Shown here: one piece after another, positions 24,050-36,565 of the stretch
Numbering within the stretch: the stretch's first letter is position 1
Layout: the number at the start of each line of letters is the position of its first letter
Source: Spirometra erinaceieuropaei
Lineage: Eukaryota > Platyhelminthes > Cestoda > Diphyllobothriidea > Diphyllobothriidae
Length of the DNA: 64,000 nucleotides
Assembly (NCBI GenBank): GCA_902702965.1
Contig: CACRXP010000383.1
Coordinates: 320,101-384,100 of the forward strand
Reading direction: 5' to 3'
Notes under the pieces: model-generated
Told to the model about the DNA's origin: nothing
The model's database searches: none
What the model saw: the letters and a program-made list of their open reading frames with translations, nothing else
Made by a program: the position numbers and the translations under genes

Positions 24050-24253
24050 TGTCAATTGTCGCTTACTTGATCAGAAGGAGAAGCGATCGCTGGAACAAGG
24101 ACCTCATTCTCCTGATGTTTCGGATTCTCACGTTAACCCATCACCAGAGGCAGTGGCAGAAAAGGGCGACTCGTGCACAGGAAGTTGCAGTATTTATATG
24201 GTTCAGTCGCTATGCTACCGCATACCTATGGCAATTAACCGCGCTCCCCTTCA
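24050..24253 (-). mobile_element. 3' end of the Penelope-like element with degraded hammerhead
   Basis: This lies directly downstream of the element's ORF on the - strand. Read that way: CTGGTGA (complement of 24141-24147), a stem GGGTTaacgtgaGAATCC, GAAACATC, then AGGAG pairing back to the preceding bases, and a tail ending CGATCGCTTCTCCTTC. The core has one substitution (CTGGTGA). It shows that the hammerhead sits in the element's 3' terminal region. Confidence 0.75.
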
Positions 24254-25141
24254 TCAAGGATTGTTGCCTGCTGGTGCGCTAATTGCTTGATGGCCGGCTT
24301 GCAAGTTGTCAATTGCTGACATCTCATCACCCGTGTTGGATGCTTGCGTGATGATTGCTCGGCCATCTGGCTCAGCGGCATGCGCACTCCCCGAGTGGTC
24401 AATTACTTTGGCCAGCCTATGCCTCAGCACGGAATATGGAGTGGGGATGTCGTTGCACTTGTTGATAGACTGAGGTCCCGTGAACCATGACTCAAGCAAC
24501 TCGCGGCTCACGCGATTATCCCCTCTCGCGAGGATTTCGGCCTCATCAAAATTGAATGTGTGGCCGGGTCTCGTCGAATGACCTGCGACCGGGGGATGGG
24601 CGTCATTCCTCCGTACAGCTGTCACGTATTCGGCGATTCGCGTTTGAAGCATTCTTCCAGTTTCTCCGACGTAGTTGCTTTGTCCGCAACTGCACCAGAT
24701 CCGGTAAACGACTCCAGATGTTTCTTGCCGTGGCAGTGGGTCTTTTGGTCTCATCACCTGACGACTCATGGTGGCCTCCGGTCTGTGCGCAACTCCAACC
24801 CCAAGTGGTGCAAGAAGGCGGCTGACGGCCTCGGAGACGTTCTTGATGTACGGGATCGCTCGCCAGAATTTGGGGTCGGCGCGATTTTGTCGCTCGTCTG
24901 GTCTGCGCATACACCGGTTGACGAAGTTGCGCGGGTAACCATTTTCTCCATAAACCCGTCGAAGATATTGGGAATTGGCAACCTTATCTTCTAGTTCACT
25001 GCAATGCGTCTCAATGCGCCGAAATAGCGTTCTTACACAACTGCGTTTGTGACTGACTAGGTGGTAACTGTTGAATTTTAGTATTTGCGTCGTGTTCGTC
25101 GCCTTTCTGATCACTTTGGTCTTTGGTGGCCTAAAGACCAC
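24254..25141 (-). pseudogene. Penelope-like element C-terminal ORF with intact GIY-YIG domain (5' truncated)
   Basis: An uninterrupted 295-codon frame carries the C-terminal half of a PLE polyprotein. It opens at the post-RT segment (LVSHKRSCVRTLFRRIETH), followed by PYIKNVSEAVSRLLAPLGVG and the CX2C-like linker. The GIY-YIG nuclease domain reads GVVYRIWCSCGQSNYVGETG then RMLQTRI, with the distal glutamate-containing box RELLESWFTGPQSIN. The RT palm is missing, so the insertion is 5' truncated. The frame is open but the first Met is internal to the element, so expression is unlikely. It lies antisense in the second large dystrobrevin intron. The GIY-YIG residues look complete (Y, Y, R and E present). 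Confidence 0.88.
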
Positions 25142-25469
25142 ACACGGGCTGCTGCGTACTTCCTGCTTACCGGGCTACTTCTCAGAGTAATTCGGATCTT
25201 ACGTGAGTGAGTGTACTATGGAGGTCACATTAAGACGGAGCCATTACAGACTGACTGTCAAGCCCAGCAAACGTACACTTTCAATCATTCATCATCGGGC
25301 CTGTACTGCCACATAGGGGAGGGCAGAATAGCAAAAGGTAAACAGCCAATAAAAGTCAGCTTGGGTAGAAGTGTTGAGGGGATTAAACGCTCCAATCGCA
25401 AGCACCTACCCAGCCGCTAAGATAAGACTGGCTTTCACAAGTACTCCGCATCTACGCCTTGAACGTAAG
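25142..25469. other. Fragment of the R1 distal module, otherwise featureless
   Basis: The text aggtcacattaagacggagccatt near 25228 matches the module after R1 at 10.9 and 50.85 kb. The remainder shows nothing. Confidence 0.45.
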
Positions 25470-26011
25470 GATAGATTTCCTTTTCAGGCCACTTCAATGT
25501 GCATCTACGCCTTCACTTGCTCCTGAGAGGCAGGTTATATTGGTCGAACAACTAGACATCCATCCAGGCGGATGAGAGAGAACCATCCTGCCTTGCTGAA
25601 TCAAGGTGAGGAAAAGTCCATCTCTAGCGCAATTGTGGCTCACTTGGTTGACAGCGGCCACCGAATAGACGTCAACCATGCATTCGGAGTAGGCTAGAGA
25701 CTCCAGGCTCCTGTGTCAGCGAATACTTGCGACGACAGAGGCAGTGGACATATGATTAGCCAAGCCAGCCTAGTGTTCGCGTAATACATTCGTACAAGCG
25801 CCAAGACTCCACTAGGCGAAGACAAACACAGTGTGTGTTCACACCCGCCACGTTGCGTAACAGCGACAAACAGGCACAGGTAATCGCACAAAGTTAAGTA
25901 ATGGCACCTCGATTACTGAACCGAAACCTGCTGTTGTCAGATCCAGCTGCCTCAGCACATGTTTGTCTCGAGGTCTCTATGGCTTCGCGAGCATATATGT
26001 AATTTAAACTC
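25470..26011 (+). pseudogene. Penelope-like element GIY-YIG remnant, family 2 (left arm of inverted pair)
   Basis: The DNA from tgtgcatctacgccttcact onward encodes, with frame breaks, a GIY-YIG box (EAGYIGR), REHHPALLNQGEEKSISSAI and ahlVDSGHRIDVNHAF. It then continues into a family 3' segment (cgtaacagcgacaaacaggc, cagctgcctcagcacatgtt, gagcatatatgtaattt). Same family as 13005-13665. Confidence 0.75.
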
Positions 26012-26510
26012 GATATCTCTGAGGGCCGTTCAGAGGTCAGTGGTCAGATTCTGTTTCCGCCTGGGGCTTAGGAAGGGAGAGGAAGAAGGTGTTTGGCGAA
26101 TAGCCGTCCCTGTTTTATCGCTGAACGCGACGCGGTGGGTGTTTACACATATGTTCGCTTCGTGTCTGCTCAGAGGAGACTTAGAGCCCGTACAAACGCT
26201 TTATGAGAGCACAAGGCTGGCTTAGCTAACCATACGGCCGCTGCCTCTGCTGTCGCAAGTATTCGCTGACGCGGAAAGTTGGAGTGTCTTGCCGTCTCGG
26301 GATGCTTGGTTGACGTCTATCCGGTGGCCGCTGTCAACCAAGTGAGCCACAATTGCGGTAGAGATGAACTTTTCCTCACCTTGATTCAGTCAGACAGGAT
26401 TGTGCCCTCTCATCCGCCTGGATGGACGTCTAGTTGGTCGACCAATATAACCTGCCTCTCAGGAGCAAGTGAAGGCGTAGGTGCACATTGAAGATGTCTG
26501 AAAAGCAGTC
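26012..26510 (-). pseudogene. Penelope-like element GIY-YIG remnant, family 2 (right arm of inverted pair)
   Basis: Reverse-complement copy of the family. On the - strand it reads through the same GIY-YIG box and REH-P-W segment and then the 3' segment, converging on the left arm near 26011. The arms are diverged from each other (for example cgacgcggtggg against cacgttgcgtaac), so this is not a recent palindrome. Confidence 0.7.
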
Positions 26511-27144
26511 TATCCTTACCTTTAATGTGAAGAAGCGGGATAATTGGGTTTGTGCGCGCGCGTTTCAGAGACGATGTAGGAGTCCGCTCACCGGACGGAA
26601 TTATTCCGTCAGCTGGGAATCTTCCAGGTGACCATGGATAAGGCCTCAGATCTATGGCAGTGGAGAATTCCCTAATTTTCCCTCAGAATGGAATATCATC
26701 ATTCACCACTCCCTCGTCTATTCACCGGTCGGCCGTTCGTGCCGTTCAAACAACTAATCATGGAATTGGAAGTGGTGGCTGACGTAGCATGTGGAAGCCT
26801 ACCCCCAAGGCGCCCAAGCACTTGTGCGAGCGAAGCCTTGGGCTCATGAGGCCACGACAAAACCCAATAAACTCGTGCCGCGACTCAGTACGACCTCCGT
26901 TTGGATCCAGCCTATCCGAAACGCAGCTCCTGGCGGAGGTTATAGCAAATCACACGCCTCCTGATATATGCCGGGTAGGAGTGTGCACCCCCCACCCCCG
27001 ATTCTCCTCTCACGACTGCTACATCGAGACCATATTTCCCCTCCCCACACCCCTGATGTACTATATCTTTTTATATAAGTTACTTTGCAAATAGTAAGAG
27101 CAAGTATACCTCGAAGTCATTCCCTCTGCCCCCCCTCCCCCTAG
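26511..27144. other. No recognisable feature (intronic, ends at exon acceptor)
   Basis: Nothing recognised apart from the strong pyrimidine tract tctgccccccctccccctag that is the acceptor of the next exon. Confidence 0.5.
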
Positions 27145-27451
27145 CGTTGACCAGGACGGCAAACCGATCAGGACAGTGGCGCCCGACATGAACAATCCGG
27201 AAGCGAACCACACTGCGGTCTGGGAGGGCGGAACCCTCAATCGCGGTGGAGCGGCCAGCATCAGCGTCCCCTCAGGAGGCCGTTCGACGGCCGCGGACGC
27301 CCTGCCTGCAACGGTGACGCCCGCAGACGACAGTGCACCTGGCCGTGGTAGCGGCGGTGGCGGCGGATCACAGCCGGTGGATGAGCACTCGATGATCGCA
27401 AATTACGCTGCCCGGCTGGCTGCTTTAAAGAGTCTAAATGGACAATTCGGG
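27145..27451 (+). CDS. dyb: Dystrobrevin exon: Gly-rich linker and DEHxxIxxYAARLA motif
   Basis: The acceptor is the C-rich tract ending CCCCTAG at 27144 and the donor is GGG|GTAAGA at 27452. The exon starts with one base completing a codon and reads VDQDGKPIRTVAPDMNNPEA, then a Gly/Ser/Thr-rich stretch with RGSGGGGGSQP. Its last part is VDEHSMIANYAARLAALKSL, which corresponds to the conserved DEEHRLIARYAARLA just before the first coiled coil in vertebrate dystrobrevins. It ends in phase 0, matching the next exon. Confidence 0.92.
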
Positions 27452-27594
27452 GTAAGACAATTCAGTAGTGCCTAACATATGTTACCTTCTTTTATCCACC
27501 GTGAGGGTCGTCAGCGTTTAAACACAAGCAAAAAGAAATGCTTGGAAGGACAGTCTAGGTGATTTAATTGGTCCGAGTTGACACGAGAGCAGGA

Positions 27595-28215
27595 CCTTAA
27601 AGTATTTCATAGAAAACATGCATAAAAGTACTTATTCTTCGACTCATTTTTTGGAAAATCAAGTCGTCGTTAAATTTTGTACACGAAGGAAGGGTGAACT
27701 TCGGTTTAAACAAGTTCCTAATCATGGGCTTTTTTAAAGATCTTGAAATGCCCGCTCACAAAGCATCGTGTCTCTGCATTTACTAATGTTGTTTATACAG
27801 ATTACAATATGGCTCAATTTCAGTGCCATATTTTATATGATTTTTTCTTGATACAGTATAGAAATGTGTGGTTTTCCGAAAATGGAAAAGGTACAACTTG
27901 TAAATTGGAAATCCTGAATGCTGGTGCAACGGCAGGTCACGTTAATAATTATTCTGGAATTGGAAAAGTTTTTTTTAAGATCAAACTACACCTTTCCTTC
28001 AAGTAAAGGGTTTAAAGAAGACGTAATTTTGTACCTAATGAGTAAACTATGAAATATATTTGCATTTACGAGAGCATTGAAAATCAATGAGAAAGAATTG
28101 TGCTGCTTAAGTAGCAATATTTTGTAGATTGTAGTTTATGAAGTCTGCTAGAAAGTAGTTCGTTCAAAAGGTGCCATCCCGAAGTAACGAAATCATATTT
28201 GGATCATGCTGTTGA
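27595..28215. mobile_element. Foldback element lacking its terminal repeats
   Basis: Internal arms are recognisable: catagaaaacatgcataaaa with its partner near 28070-28090, tctctgcatttactaatgtt, caggtcacgttaataattattc and aaaatcaatgagaaagaatt. Neither end reaches the CAGTAG terminal motif. Confidence 0.65.
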
Positions 28216-31200
28216 TTTCTTATACACTACTTTTGCTGGCAACCTTGACGGCTTCCCTGTGTTCCGTTGTTCTGCATTATGGTGTTGCGCAGTTGGGTCA
28301 ACGTTCGCACTTTACTCTTGTGGGATTCGCCAACGCCATTTATCCTTGGGTTTCTATTGGTCTCTGAACTTGCCTTCTTATTGTGCAGGGGCTATATCTA
28401 GCTTCACTTGGTTTTTTGGCGTTAAATCTCGCCAGTATTTAATTTTCCGGGTCGTTATTTACGGAATTTTTCCAAAACTTTATCCTTTTTCATTGCTCTT
28501 TTTTCCATCCGTTGGCCCTACCCATATAACTACTACTTCCACTAGTCCCGTAAGACATAATGGCCTATCCTCCGCATTTTGGATGGGGTCACATATTCCG
28601 TCGTTGCCGCTAGCACATCCACTGCATGTCGGTTGAATCAAGACCCTAAACAGTTTATGCCTCGACAGTCCCTCGACCTCTCCCTGCCGCAGCTCACCCA
28701 ACTACATGTGTGTCAGTAAAAATGAAGTCGTAATTTCGCTTCAAGGAATGGAGTAATCATGGAAAGCAAACAAACCTTCCCTCAAACGATCTTTTTGCAC
28801 TTCTCCATCATTCTTCTATGAACCCACTCAAGGGGGAGTTTGCAGTGTCAGAATAGCGGGAGTAGTCAGAGCTGTAGGAAAAAATAAGATACACCAGAGC
28901 CGCTAGTTGTCCTCTCAGGCGATAGTGGCCGTTGACGAAGCCAGGGCTGATGTTGACTGCGGCCAGTCATGCATGAGAGTCACTGGGACAGTGGTGGCAG
29001 CCACTTTTGTTGGTTTGTGGGACAAGTTCAAGTGGTGTCTGGTTGGTGTGTGTTGCATTCGCCCAGGGTGGTGTCCAAGTGGCTTGTATTGTGTCCGCAG
29101 GGGGCTGGCCTGTTCAAGTCGTGCATGTGCATCCGACTTGAAGTCGGTCGAGTGGCTCCGGGTCAGCGTGTCTGGAACCGCTCGCTGCGGGGGTAAATGA
29201 CCTTGACGCAACGAGCTCTTGAACAAGGACGCCAGGCATGTCCATGATGGCTATCGGCAGAAAATTAAACCTCGGAACTCACTGATAATTTTCCACATGT
29301 TCAACCGAATAGTACTGTCGGGGGTGTGCATCTGCCCACTTTATAGAGATAGTTCCCTATGAATTGTCAACTTAGTGTCTCAATGGGGGTAGCGGCCACA
29401 TTACCGGAGATGTTTTGCCCTAAAGAGAGCAAAATTCTCTACAACTCTTAATGACTGAAGAATGTGAGTCGGAATTCCAAAACCAAAGATGGCCGAGGTG
29501 CTAGTTACTGCTTCTAATTTTGTCTACAGCCAGTTGAACGATGTCTCGCACGATGGCGTCGGGGATATATTCACTTCATAAACAAGGCAACTGTATTCCA
29601 GATCCGAGAGGCACAACTAGTATTGCAAGTGTACTTTTCAACCATCTGTGTGAGTCATATGAACAAAACATAAATTTCCCATTGCGGTCTGACGTTGGAT
29701 ACGAATTTCATGCATTGGCGTTCAGAGGGCAATCTCCGTAAGGCAGATGCTATCTAATCCACACCCCACATACTCACGACTGTATGGCCGTAAAGAAAAC
29801 ACCGTCTTCGCAAAGAAGTGCATATATGTGAACTTGCCAGCTGACGTTCTCAATGTCTCCCGATCACCAATAGCTAGGCATTTGAAGAAGACGGGCATTC
29901 TACAAGTGACTAATTTTTTTCTTGCCTATGGCTGTGAATTTTGAGAAGACTACGTACGAAGAAGGTAGAACAAGCAAAGGAAAGAATATTTTTTAATGAT
30001 TTTTAATTCTTGCAATTGATATTAATTACTGCGAAATATTTCGGTTTTTAAATGGACTCTCAAATTGGAAGGGATCAGCGTATAACGACTCAGCAGTCAT
30101 CACATGGGCTAAAGTCCCGGCCTGCGCTTTTGAGGCTTGTTAAAATGAAATTTGGTAGTTAGGCGAGGTCGCAGAGCATATTATCAGGACCACATTAACA
30201 CGACCAAAAATCACTTCTCACATGCGGGCATGTCGACTTTTAACTGGATATCTTCCAAGTCCCCAGTATGAACAACCGTTTTTCAGTTTTCCTTACAGAC
30301 CTCCGTAAGCTTGCCGAAAAAAGAGTTGTATCGGGGATCCATGAGATAACCTTCACGTCTCCCGATACTACTATCCGAGATCGAACGGGGTTTTACATCC
30401 CATCAGCAATTAATGACGCCAAGCCACTGAAAAATTGGCGGCCGTCTATTCCCCAGTCTTGTCGAATGAGTGGTAGCGACGTTACCTGGCCATTTTAACC
30501 CGAACACAACACTAGTCTCTGCAACTATTCGTGACCGAGTATCCTGAAGTCGGACTTCTAATTCCGAAGTGGAGAACACACGACTGCTTTCAATTTTGCC
30601 CACAGTAAGTCAAATTATGCTTCGCGCGATGGCGTTGAAGACGAATGTTTTCGATAAAGAAGATAACTAAATTCCAGATCCGACAGGGATGGGCACTGTG
30701 CGGAGAGGAAGGAGGGAGAGGGGAGGAAGCAACGCCGGCAATACATTATTTTTTGTCCTGGGAAAGATCAGAAAGGGCACAATAAATGTGCCGGCTTTTA
30801 AATCCGCTACTCACACACTTGCTGTGTGAATTCGGCTGGAGTTTTTTCCCCTGTGTTCCTTAAGGTCCAGGGCGCGCAAGATGTTGTACGAGAGTAGTTG
30901 ATGAATGGTTGGAATGACCTCCCCTTCCCGTGAATGCAGGCGGCCTTGCCTTCACGGATTACCTCCCATGCCGGCTCTTAGACAGTACCATTTGCAATAA
31001 CATTTGCAGTCGCTGCATGTCTTAAATGTGTCCGTCAGTGGAACACTTTACCAGTTGCAAAAAACTTAGAACCAAATTTATTTATTCCAAGATGTTGTTT
31101 TTATAGGTTTCGTTTCGACCATCTGTGTAAGTGTAGCGGTTTATCGTAGGAAACACATATCATCTCCCAAAGTTCGCAAGAAAATCCAATAGAGCAGACG

Positions 31201-32891
31201 CCGTGTAAGTTAAACCCCATAAAAAATGCATATTCAGACTTGCAAGCTAGTGTCCAGGATCTCACGATGGCGATAAATTTAAACATCAACTAGAGAGGTG
31301 AGAAAATGGGCATGCGCAATCGATTAACTTGGATTTTATTTTAGCAGCTGTTATCGAAGGGGAATACGCGCAAAGGAGAGTATTTAATAAACAAAGGATG
31401 AAGTGTAGAATTCAATACACATCATAATTGTAGCCATGTAAACGCTCCATGCCCGGTGACGGAAACTTGGCCTTTTATATCTAATCCCATCCGATTTCCG
31501 CCAAGAGTAGGAATCAGTTTTACACTTCGCCAAAGCGCAATCGCACTCTTTCTTCACTAAAATGAACATCGTTTAATGGCTGAAAGCGCACAAACCTGCG
31601 ATCTTTGTCTGTGACACCTATAGCCACGAGGAAGAAGCTAAATACAAAAAAGCCAGTGATTAAAACATAGAAATGGCTCCAAAACGCACTCGATCGCGGA
31701 AATTTGCTTACGCATCTTAAAAGAGTGTTGTGCTCAAATTGCCAGATGTTTCATTCCTTTTAAAAATCCGAATGTCACTTGTCATATTTCCTACGTTTCA
31801 TCAATTGCATGCCTATTCTGAAAAGTGAAGTGCCTTCCAAAATACTAGGCACACATGATTCCCAAGATAATTTAAAAAATTCTCCGAATAGCGGCGAGCA
31901 TGCGAGTCCTAGGTCTTAGTTGCACATTATCAATCACTGGAACAATACGTTTACCTGTCTAGGTTCCTAACATCGTACGTTAGTACAGAGTAGTTAGTCA
32001 GAGACTGTGCGAGTGCAACAACACTCGTAAAATCACAAAAAAATTCACGGACCCTGCTGTGCAGGTTGAAGCTTTGGGTAGGTGCGCTATTTCGACACCA
32101 AGTGTCCAATTTTATTTGAAACGTCTTTGATGTGTTTAACCAAGGAAAATATCTGCAAGGGTAAAGTACTTTACCCCGTGTAAGAGCTCCTTCCTGACTT
32201 AACGTCCAATATTAGCTAACTACCGATAAAACATGCAATTTTAAGAGGTAGAAATCGGGGACTTGAAAGAACGACAACACCTTCTTGCACCCGCATGCCT
32301 ACCCGTCTTCAACTTCATGACTAGACCCCAAATTTATATTTACCAAAGTTTTTTGTTGTATACAGTCTTGCTGATGACATGTATGGCGTTAAAAGGCGTA
32401 CGTACCTCCTGTCAGAGCTGAGTCGCAAGTTCATATAGTGGGTGTGAGTTCGGCCGAAATTCTAACCTTTACGCACTTTGTCGCTGGCATTTTTTACACC
32501 GACTATATACGCGTTATTCTGTTTGCAAGCAGTAAACACCAAAGTCCGCCTCGAGCCCTTGCATCATCTTATACGACTTTTGGATGAATTTGGGACCTTA
32601 TAGAACGGTTCCGGTTGATATCGGGTTTAAGGAAATAAAAATTAATTAACAGTTATTCCACAGGTATTGACCAAAAAGGTGCCTGCGTAGTATCGGTAGA
32701 CTTTTACTAAATTCCAGTGAGGTATATATTCTCATGTCCCAACCATAAGCCTAACAATAGATAGGGAATAGAACGCCGCACAAATGACCTGTTTTATGCT
32801 CTGCAGGTGCAGTCTCCATTTGCGAAATTTTTCCCAAGGGCGCTTGAGCTGTATGGCTCCAATGCGTACACTTCATCCCGAGTTTTGTCTT
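28216..32891. other. Long intronic stretch with weak internal repetition only
   Basis: No exon recognised. The region 29530-29900 shares scattered text with 30600-31300 (gatggcg, attccagatccga followed by ggcac/gggatgggcac, ccgtaaagaaaac-like segments), suggesting an old duplicated repeat. A 145-codon hydrophobic frame at 28199-28636 starts inside the foldback copy and has no domain, so I treat it as accidental. Confidence 0.4.
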
Positions 32892-33560
32892 NNNNNNNNN
32901 NNNNNNNNNNNNNNNNNNNNNNNNNNNNNNNNNNNNNNNNNNNNNNNNNNNNNNNNNNNNNNNNNNNNNNNNNNNNNNNNNNNNNNNNNNNNNNNNNNNN
33001 NNNNNNNNNNNNNNNNNNNNNNNNNNNNNNNNNNNNNNNNNNNNNNNNNNNNNNNNNNNNNNNNNNNNNNNNNNNNNNNNNNNNNNNNNNNNNNNNNNNN
33101 NNNNNNNNNNNNNNNNNNNNNNNNNNNNNNNNNNNNNNNNNNNNNNNNNNNNNNNNNNNNNNNNNNNNNNNNNNNNNNNNNNNNNNNNNNNNNNNNNNNN
33201 NNNNNNNNNNNNNNNNNNNNNNNNNNNNNNNNNNNNNNNNNNNNNNNNNNNNNNNNNNNNNNNNNNNNNNNNNNNNNNNNNNNNNNNNNNNNNNNNNNNN
33301 NNNNNNNNNNNNNNNNNNNNNNNNNNNNNNNNNNNNNNNNNNNNNNNNNNNNNNNNNNNNNNNNNNNNNNNNNNNNNNNNNNNNNNNNNNNNNNNNNNNN
33401 NNNNNNNNNNNNNNNNNNNNNNNNNNNNNNNNNNNNNNNNNNNNNNNNNNNNNNNNNNNNNNNNNNNNNNNNNNNNNNNNNNNNNNNNNNNNNNNNNNNN
33501 NNNNNNNNNNNNNNNNNNNNNNNNNNNNNNNNNNNNNNNNNNNNNNNNNNNNNNNNNNNN
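32892..33560. other. Assembly gap (669 N)
   Basis: A run of unknown bases inside the third dystrobrevin intron. Flanking exons are in matching phase 0, so no coding exon is required here. Confidence 1.
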
Positions 33561-34379
33561 CATACACCCGGCCTGTCTGATAGCCTCCAAAAATGTATGC
33601 TGTCGTCAGATCGAACGATCCTGGAAGTCGATTGTAGTCCTGATTTGTCGTTCTTGTGCGATCCTCGGAAATGTACCTTAGTAGGTGTGTAATGGTTTTG
33701 ATCATACATACGCTCGTTATATCAGACCGCCGTCATTTCTCAGGCTGATACTCTACGGTGGGCCACACAACTTTTTCAATCATTCAATGTCTGCGGCCGT
33801 TAACTCTGGCTACACTAGAATCTTTGCCCTATTAGATGTCAGACCAGATTACTCCTTTGAATGCTATACCTCATCAACACGCGGCCTTAAACCTGTGCAA
33901 TCTGAGCTGTTGGTTGATCCTCGCATTTTTCGTACGCCGAAACCCGCATCAGAATATTAAAGGCACGACATTCTAAATACTTTTTATGGTCTTTGCATAT
34001 TGCGCTGTCGAGGAATTTTCCGCAACACATTTCAAAAAAGGTAGTTTTAAAACCCGACAAAACTGCGAAAAACGACGGTGAAAGGTTATTACGAAATGAC
34101 AAAGTGACTTATGGATCGCTTGATCTGTTTTTGATTATTATTTATTCATGACTTCAGTTTTCACCCCTTTATAAACATTTAAGTTCCACCAGAGGGAAAT
34201 CAACAGTCACATGCATACATTAAGTATTTTTAAGGCCTATGCCAAGTCAGCGCAGATCATACTCCTATCAGGCGATTACCTCAGGGGATTTATTTAGCAG
34301 CATAACGGACATAGGAAAATTATAGTTTGGTAATTGTTTTAGAGAGGAATAGTTCTGTATAAAAGATGTGCATTTTACG
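33561..34379. other. No recognisable feature (intronic)
   Basis: No repeat or coding signal recognised. Confidence 0.45.
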
Positions 34380-34880
34380 CGTTAGGAAGACTATACATTA
34401 CTATAAGGTGTTGTGAATAAGTCGTATATTGGGCATAGGATTTCGCAGTGGATATCGATAATGAGGCATACTTTACATGCATCATTAATAAATGGAAAAT
34501 ACGATACTTTGTGAACAGACATTTCACTGCCTTAAAAATCTGACCAATAGGAAACTTTGAAACCGAAAATTATCAATTTCTTAAATACATACCTTTAAGG
34601 ATTTGTAAGTTGCCACCACATGAATGTGAGGAGAACTATTTCCATGTTCCAATTTACAAGGCCTTAGAACCCCAATGAAAAAATGTCATACTAATTAAAT
34701 AGTCATTTTTATTGGACGTAGTTTTTTTCAGGTAGCCGAATGAAGCTTCCTCAAAGGCCTTCATCATGGTGGGACTGAGATATTTTGGAGTTATGCTGCA
34801 CGATAATATTACAATCCTACTTAAATAATCTTTTCTGACCAAAATTCCACTCTCAAATATTAGTCGACATTTTATTTGAT
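34380..34880. mobile_element. Foldback element, heavily diverged right half
   Basis: Landmarks in the family order: tacatgcatcattaataaatg, gaacagacatttcactgcctt, ctaattaaatagtcattttta, gttatgctgcacgataatatt and cctacttaaataatctttt. No terminal repeat remains. Confidence 0.6.
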
Positions 34881-36183
34881 AACAAATGTAAAAAAAGAGC
34901 ACCGAAAAGTCGTTTAAAGCGATTTTGCCGAGTTGTCTCCGTAAAATTCTCGTGACTTTAGAGACATTTTTTGTGTAATGTCAAGGGCTTTTCCTATACA
35001 ACGATTATTAAACTAGCGGTCTTCAGTGTGTGAATTAGGCAAAGATTGAAATAATGCACAGACGTCTAGCTGATTCCCGATATAGTATAGCACACCAAGT
35101 TTCTCAAACAATGGGTATTCTCACCTCATTTCCACTGCGTCCTCAAAGAAACAATTTCCAGCATGCATTGCCTACCGCAGTGGTTTTTTTCTGCTGTGTC
35201 AGCAAACTACAACGCTTAATAAAAACGTCAACTTGACAGGTAAGTCGTGTTCCGTCTTAAACACTCAAGCGTAGCTATTTTTGACAGGACGGATTCGCAT
35301 TGATGAACGGTTGTTTTCAAAAACTTTTCATCAAGCCACTGCAGCCTCATAAACAGTTAACTTATCAGAGGAGAAGAACTTGGAGGGCGTTGATTTATAG
35401 AGAGACTCAAGGCCTCCGCTGAATAGCAAGAGAAATGAGAAGGAATCCTACGCTATGCGATCGATGAACGACGTTGCATCAGTGTATGAGGCTATCACTT
35501 AGAGGTTTATGATATATTCAAGTGCGGTTAGTGAGGAACAGGGAATACACACTCGGATCCATATCTTGCGTAGGCGTCCGGTAATTCCATGAAGGGCATG
35601 GGCTGTAAGTCTTGCAAATCCAGTTTGACAAACCGGAGCATTGTCATCTCTCCCGATTAGCGGTTGATGCGCCACCACCTCCACTGGGACAATCAGGGGG
35701 TAACTACCGTGGTTTTGACGAGCCTATAATTAACGCCGAACTAGAATCAGCCGACAGATAGGGACGAATTACTCAGACGCTCGCCATCACCTGCATTATT
35801 ATCGAAACTGCCAGAAGACGGCATGTGGGGGGGGGGCGGCGGAGACAACATTAATCTGCTTTTTGCAGAAGACTCCGGACAGCTAAGCGAAGGTCAGCTC
35901 GGATGTGAACAATTTACACCCAAAAAATCAGCAGTATGCATGGCTGCTTTTGAACTTCAGCCTGTTAACAAATTTGTTTTAACGGCCGACTTTTTTTGTC
36001 AGATCATCCCAATTCCTCATTTTTACCAGAATCTTCCCAAGGCATCGTCTTATAATGCCGCGTCTGAGAAGCGAACAGGTTCTAGCTACATGACAAAACT
36101 GTCTCCTTAAAACAGGTCGCGTGATAGATGCGCTATACAGACGTGGAGGCCCGATCAGGGCACGGCAGGCCGTATTCGGGATG
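34881..36183. other. No recognisable feature (intronic)
   Basis: Contains a G-run (about 35825-35838) and short frames only. Confidence 0.45.
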
Positions 36184-36400
36184 TGCACCCGTAGCAGACA
36201 CTATACATGAGGTTGTAGCGACACGCCTAGGCGCATGCTCTCGCCGCACCAACCGCCTGCACCCGATCCTGCTCTTAGTCTTCGTGGCGTAGTGTACCCG
36301 TGACAGATATTTTCATGAGGTCGTAGCGACACGCCTATGCGCAGGCTCTCGCCGCGCCTACCACCTGCACCTGATCCTGCCCTCGGTCTTCGTGGCACTG
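36184..36400. repeat. Tandem duplication, unit 108 bp, inside an R1 copy
   Basis: The sequence catgaggttgtagcgacacg at 36206 recurs as catgaggtcgtagcgacacg at 36314. Both copies continue gcctaggcgca/gcctatgcgca, ctctcgccgc, cctgcacc and gatcctgc, then tcttcgtggc. Two diverged units. Confidence 0.8.
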
Positions 36401-36565
36401 CTTTGAAACCGAGTCGAGCTTGGTGAAATAGGAGAGGGGGAAAGCGATAGATGCCGCGTAGGCCTGCTATCACCATAAACCAATTAACGAGCACGTCACC
36501 GTCCCTGCAATGTTAGGCACACGGAGGAGATCGTCGGAATCGACGATCGAATTCTCATCTCATAG
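36401..36565 (-). repeat. R1 interspersed repeat, inverted, core part
   Basis: Reverse complement of the R1 core: cgatagatgccgcgtaggc, taattaacgagcacgtcacc-like text and cacacggaggagatcgtcgg. The duplicated 108-bp unit replaces its distal part. Confidence 0.65.

Noticed and set aside
28199..28636. 145-codon hydrophobic frame
   Set aside because: It begins at the edge of a foldback element, has no recognisable domain and could be chance openness in a T-rich strand.
32751..33709. Several frames of about 260-300 codons
   Set aside because: They are open only because they run through the 669 unknown bases.
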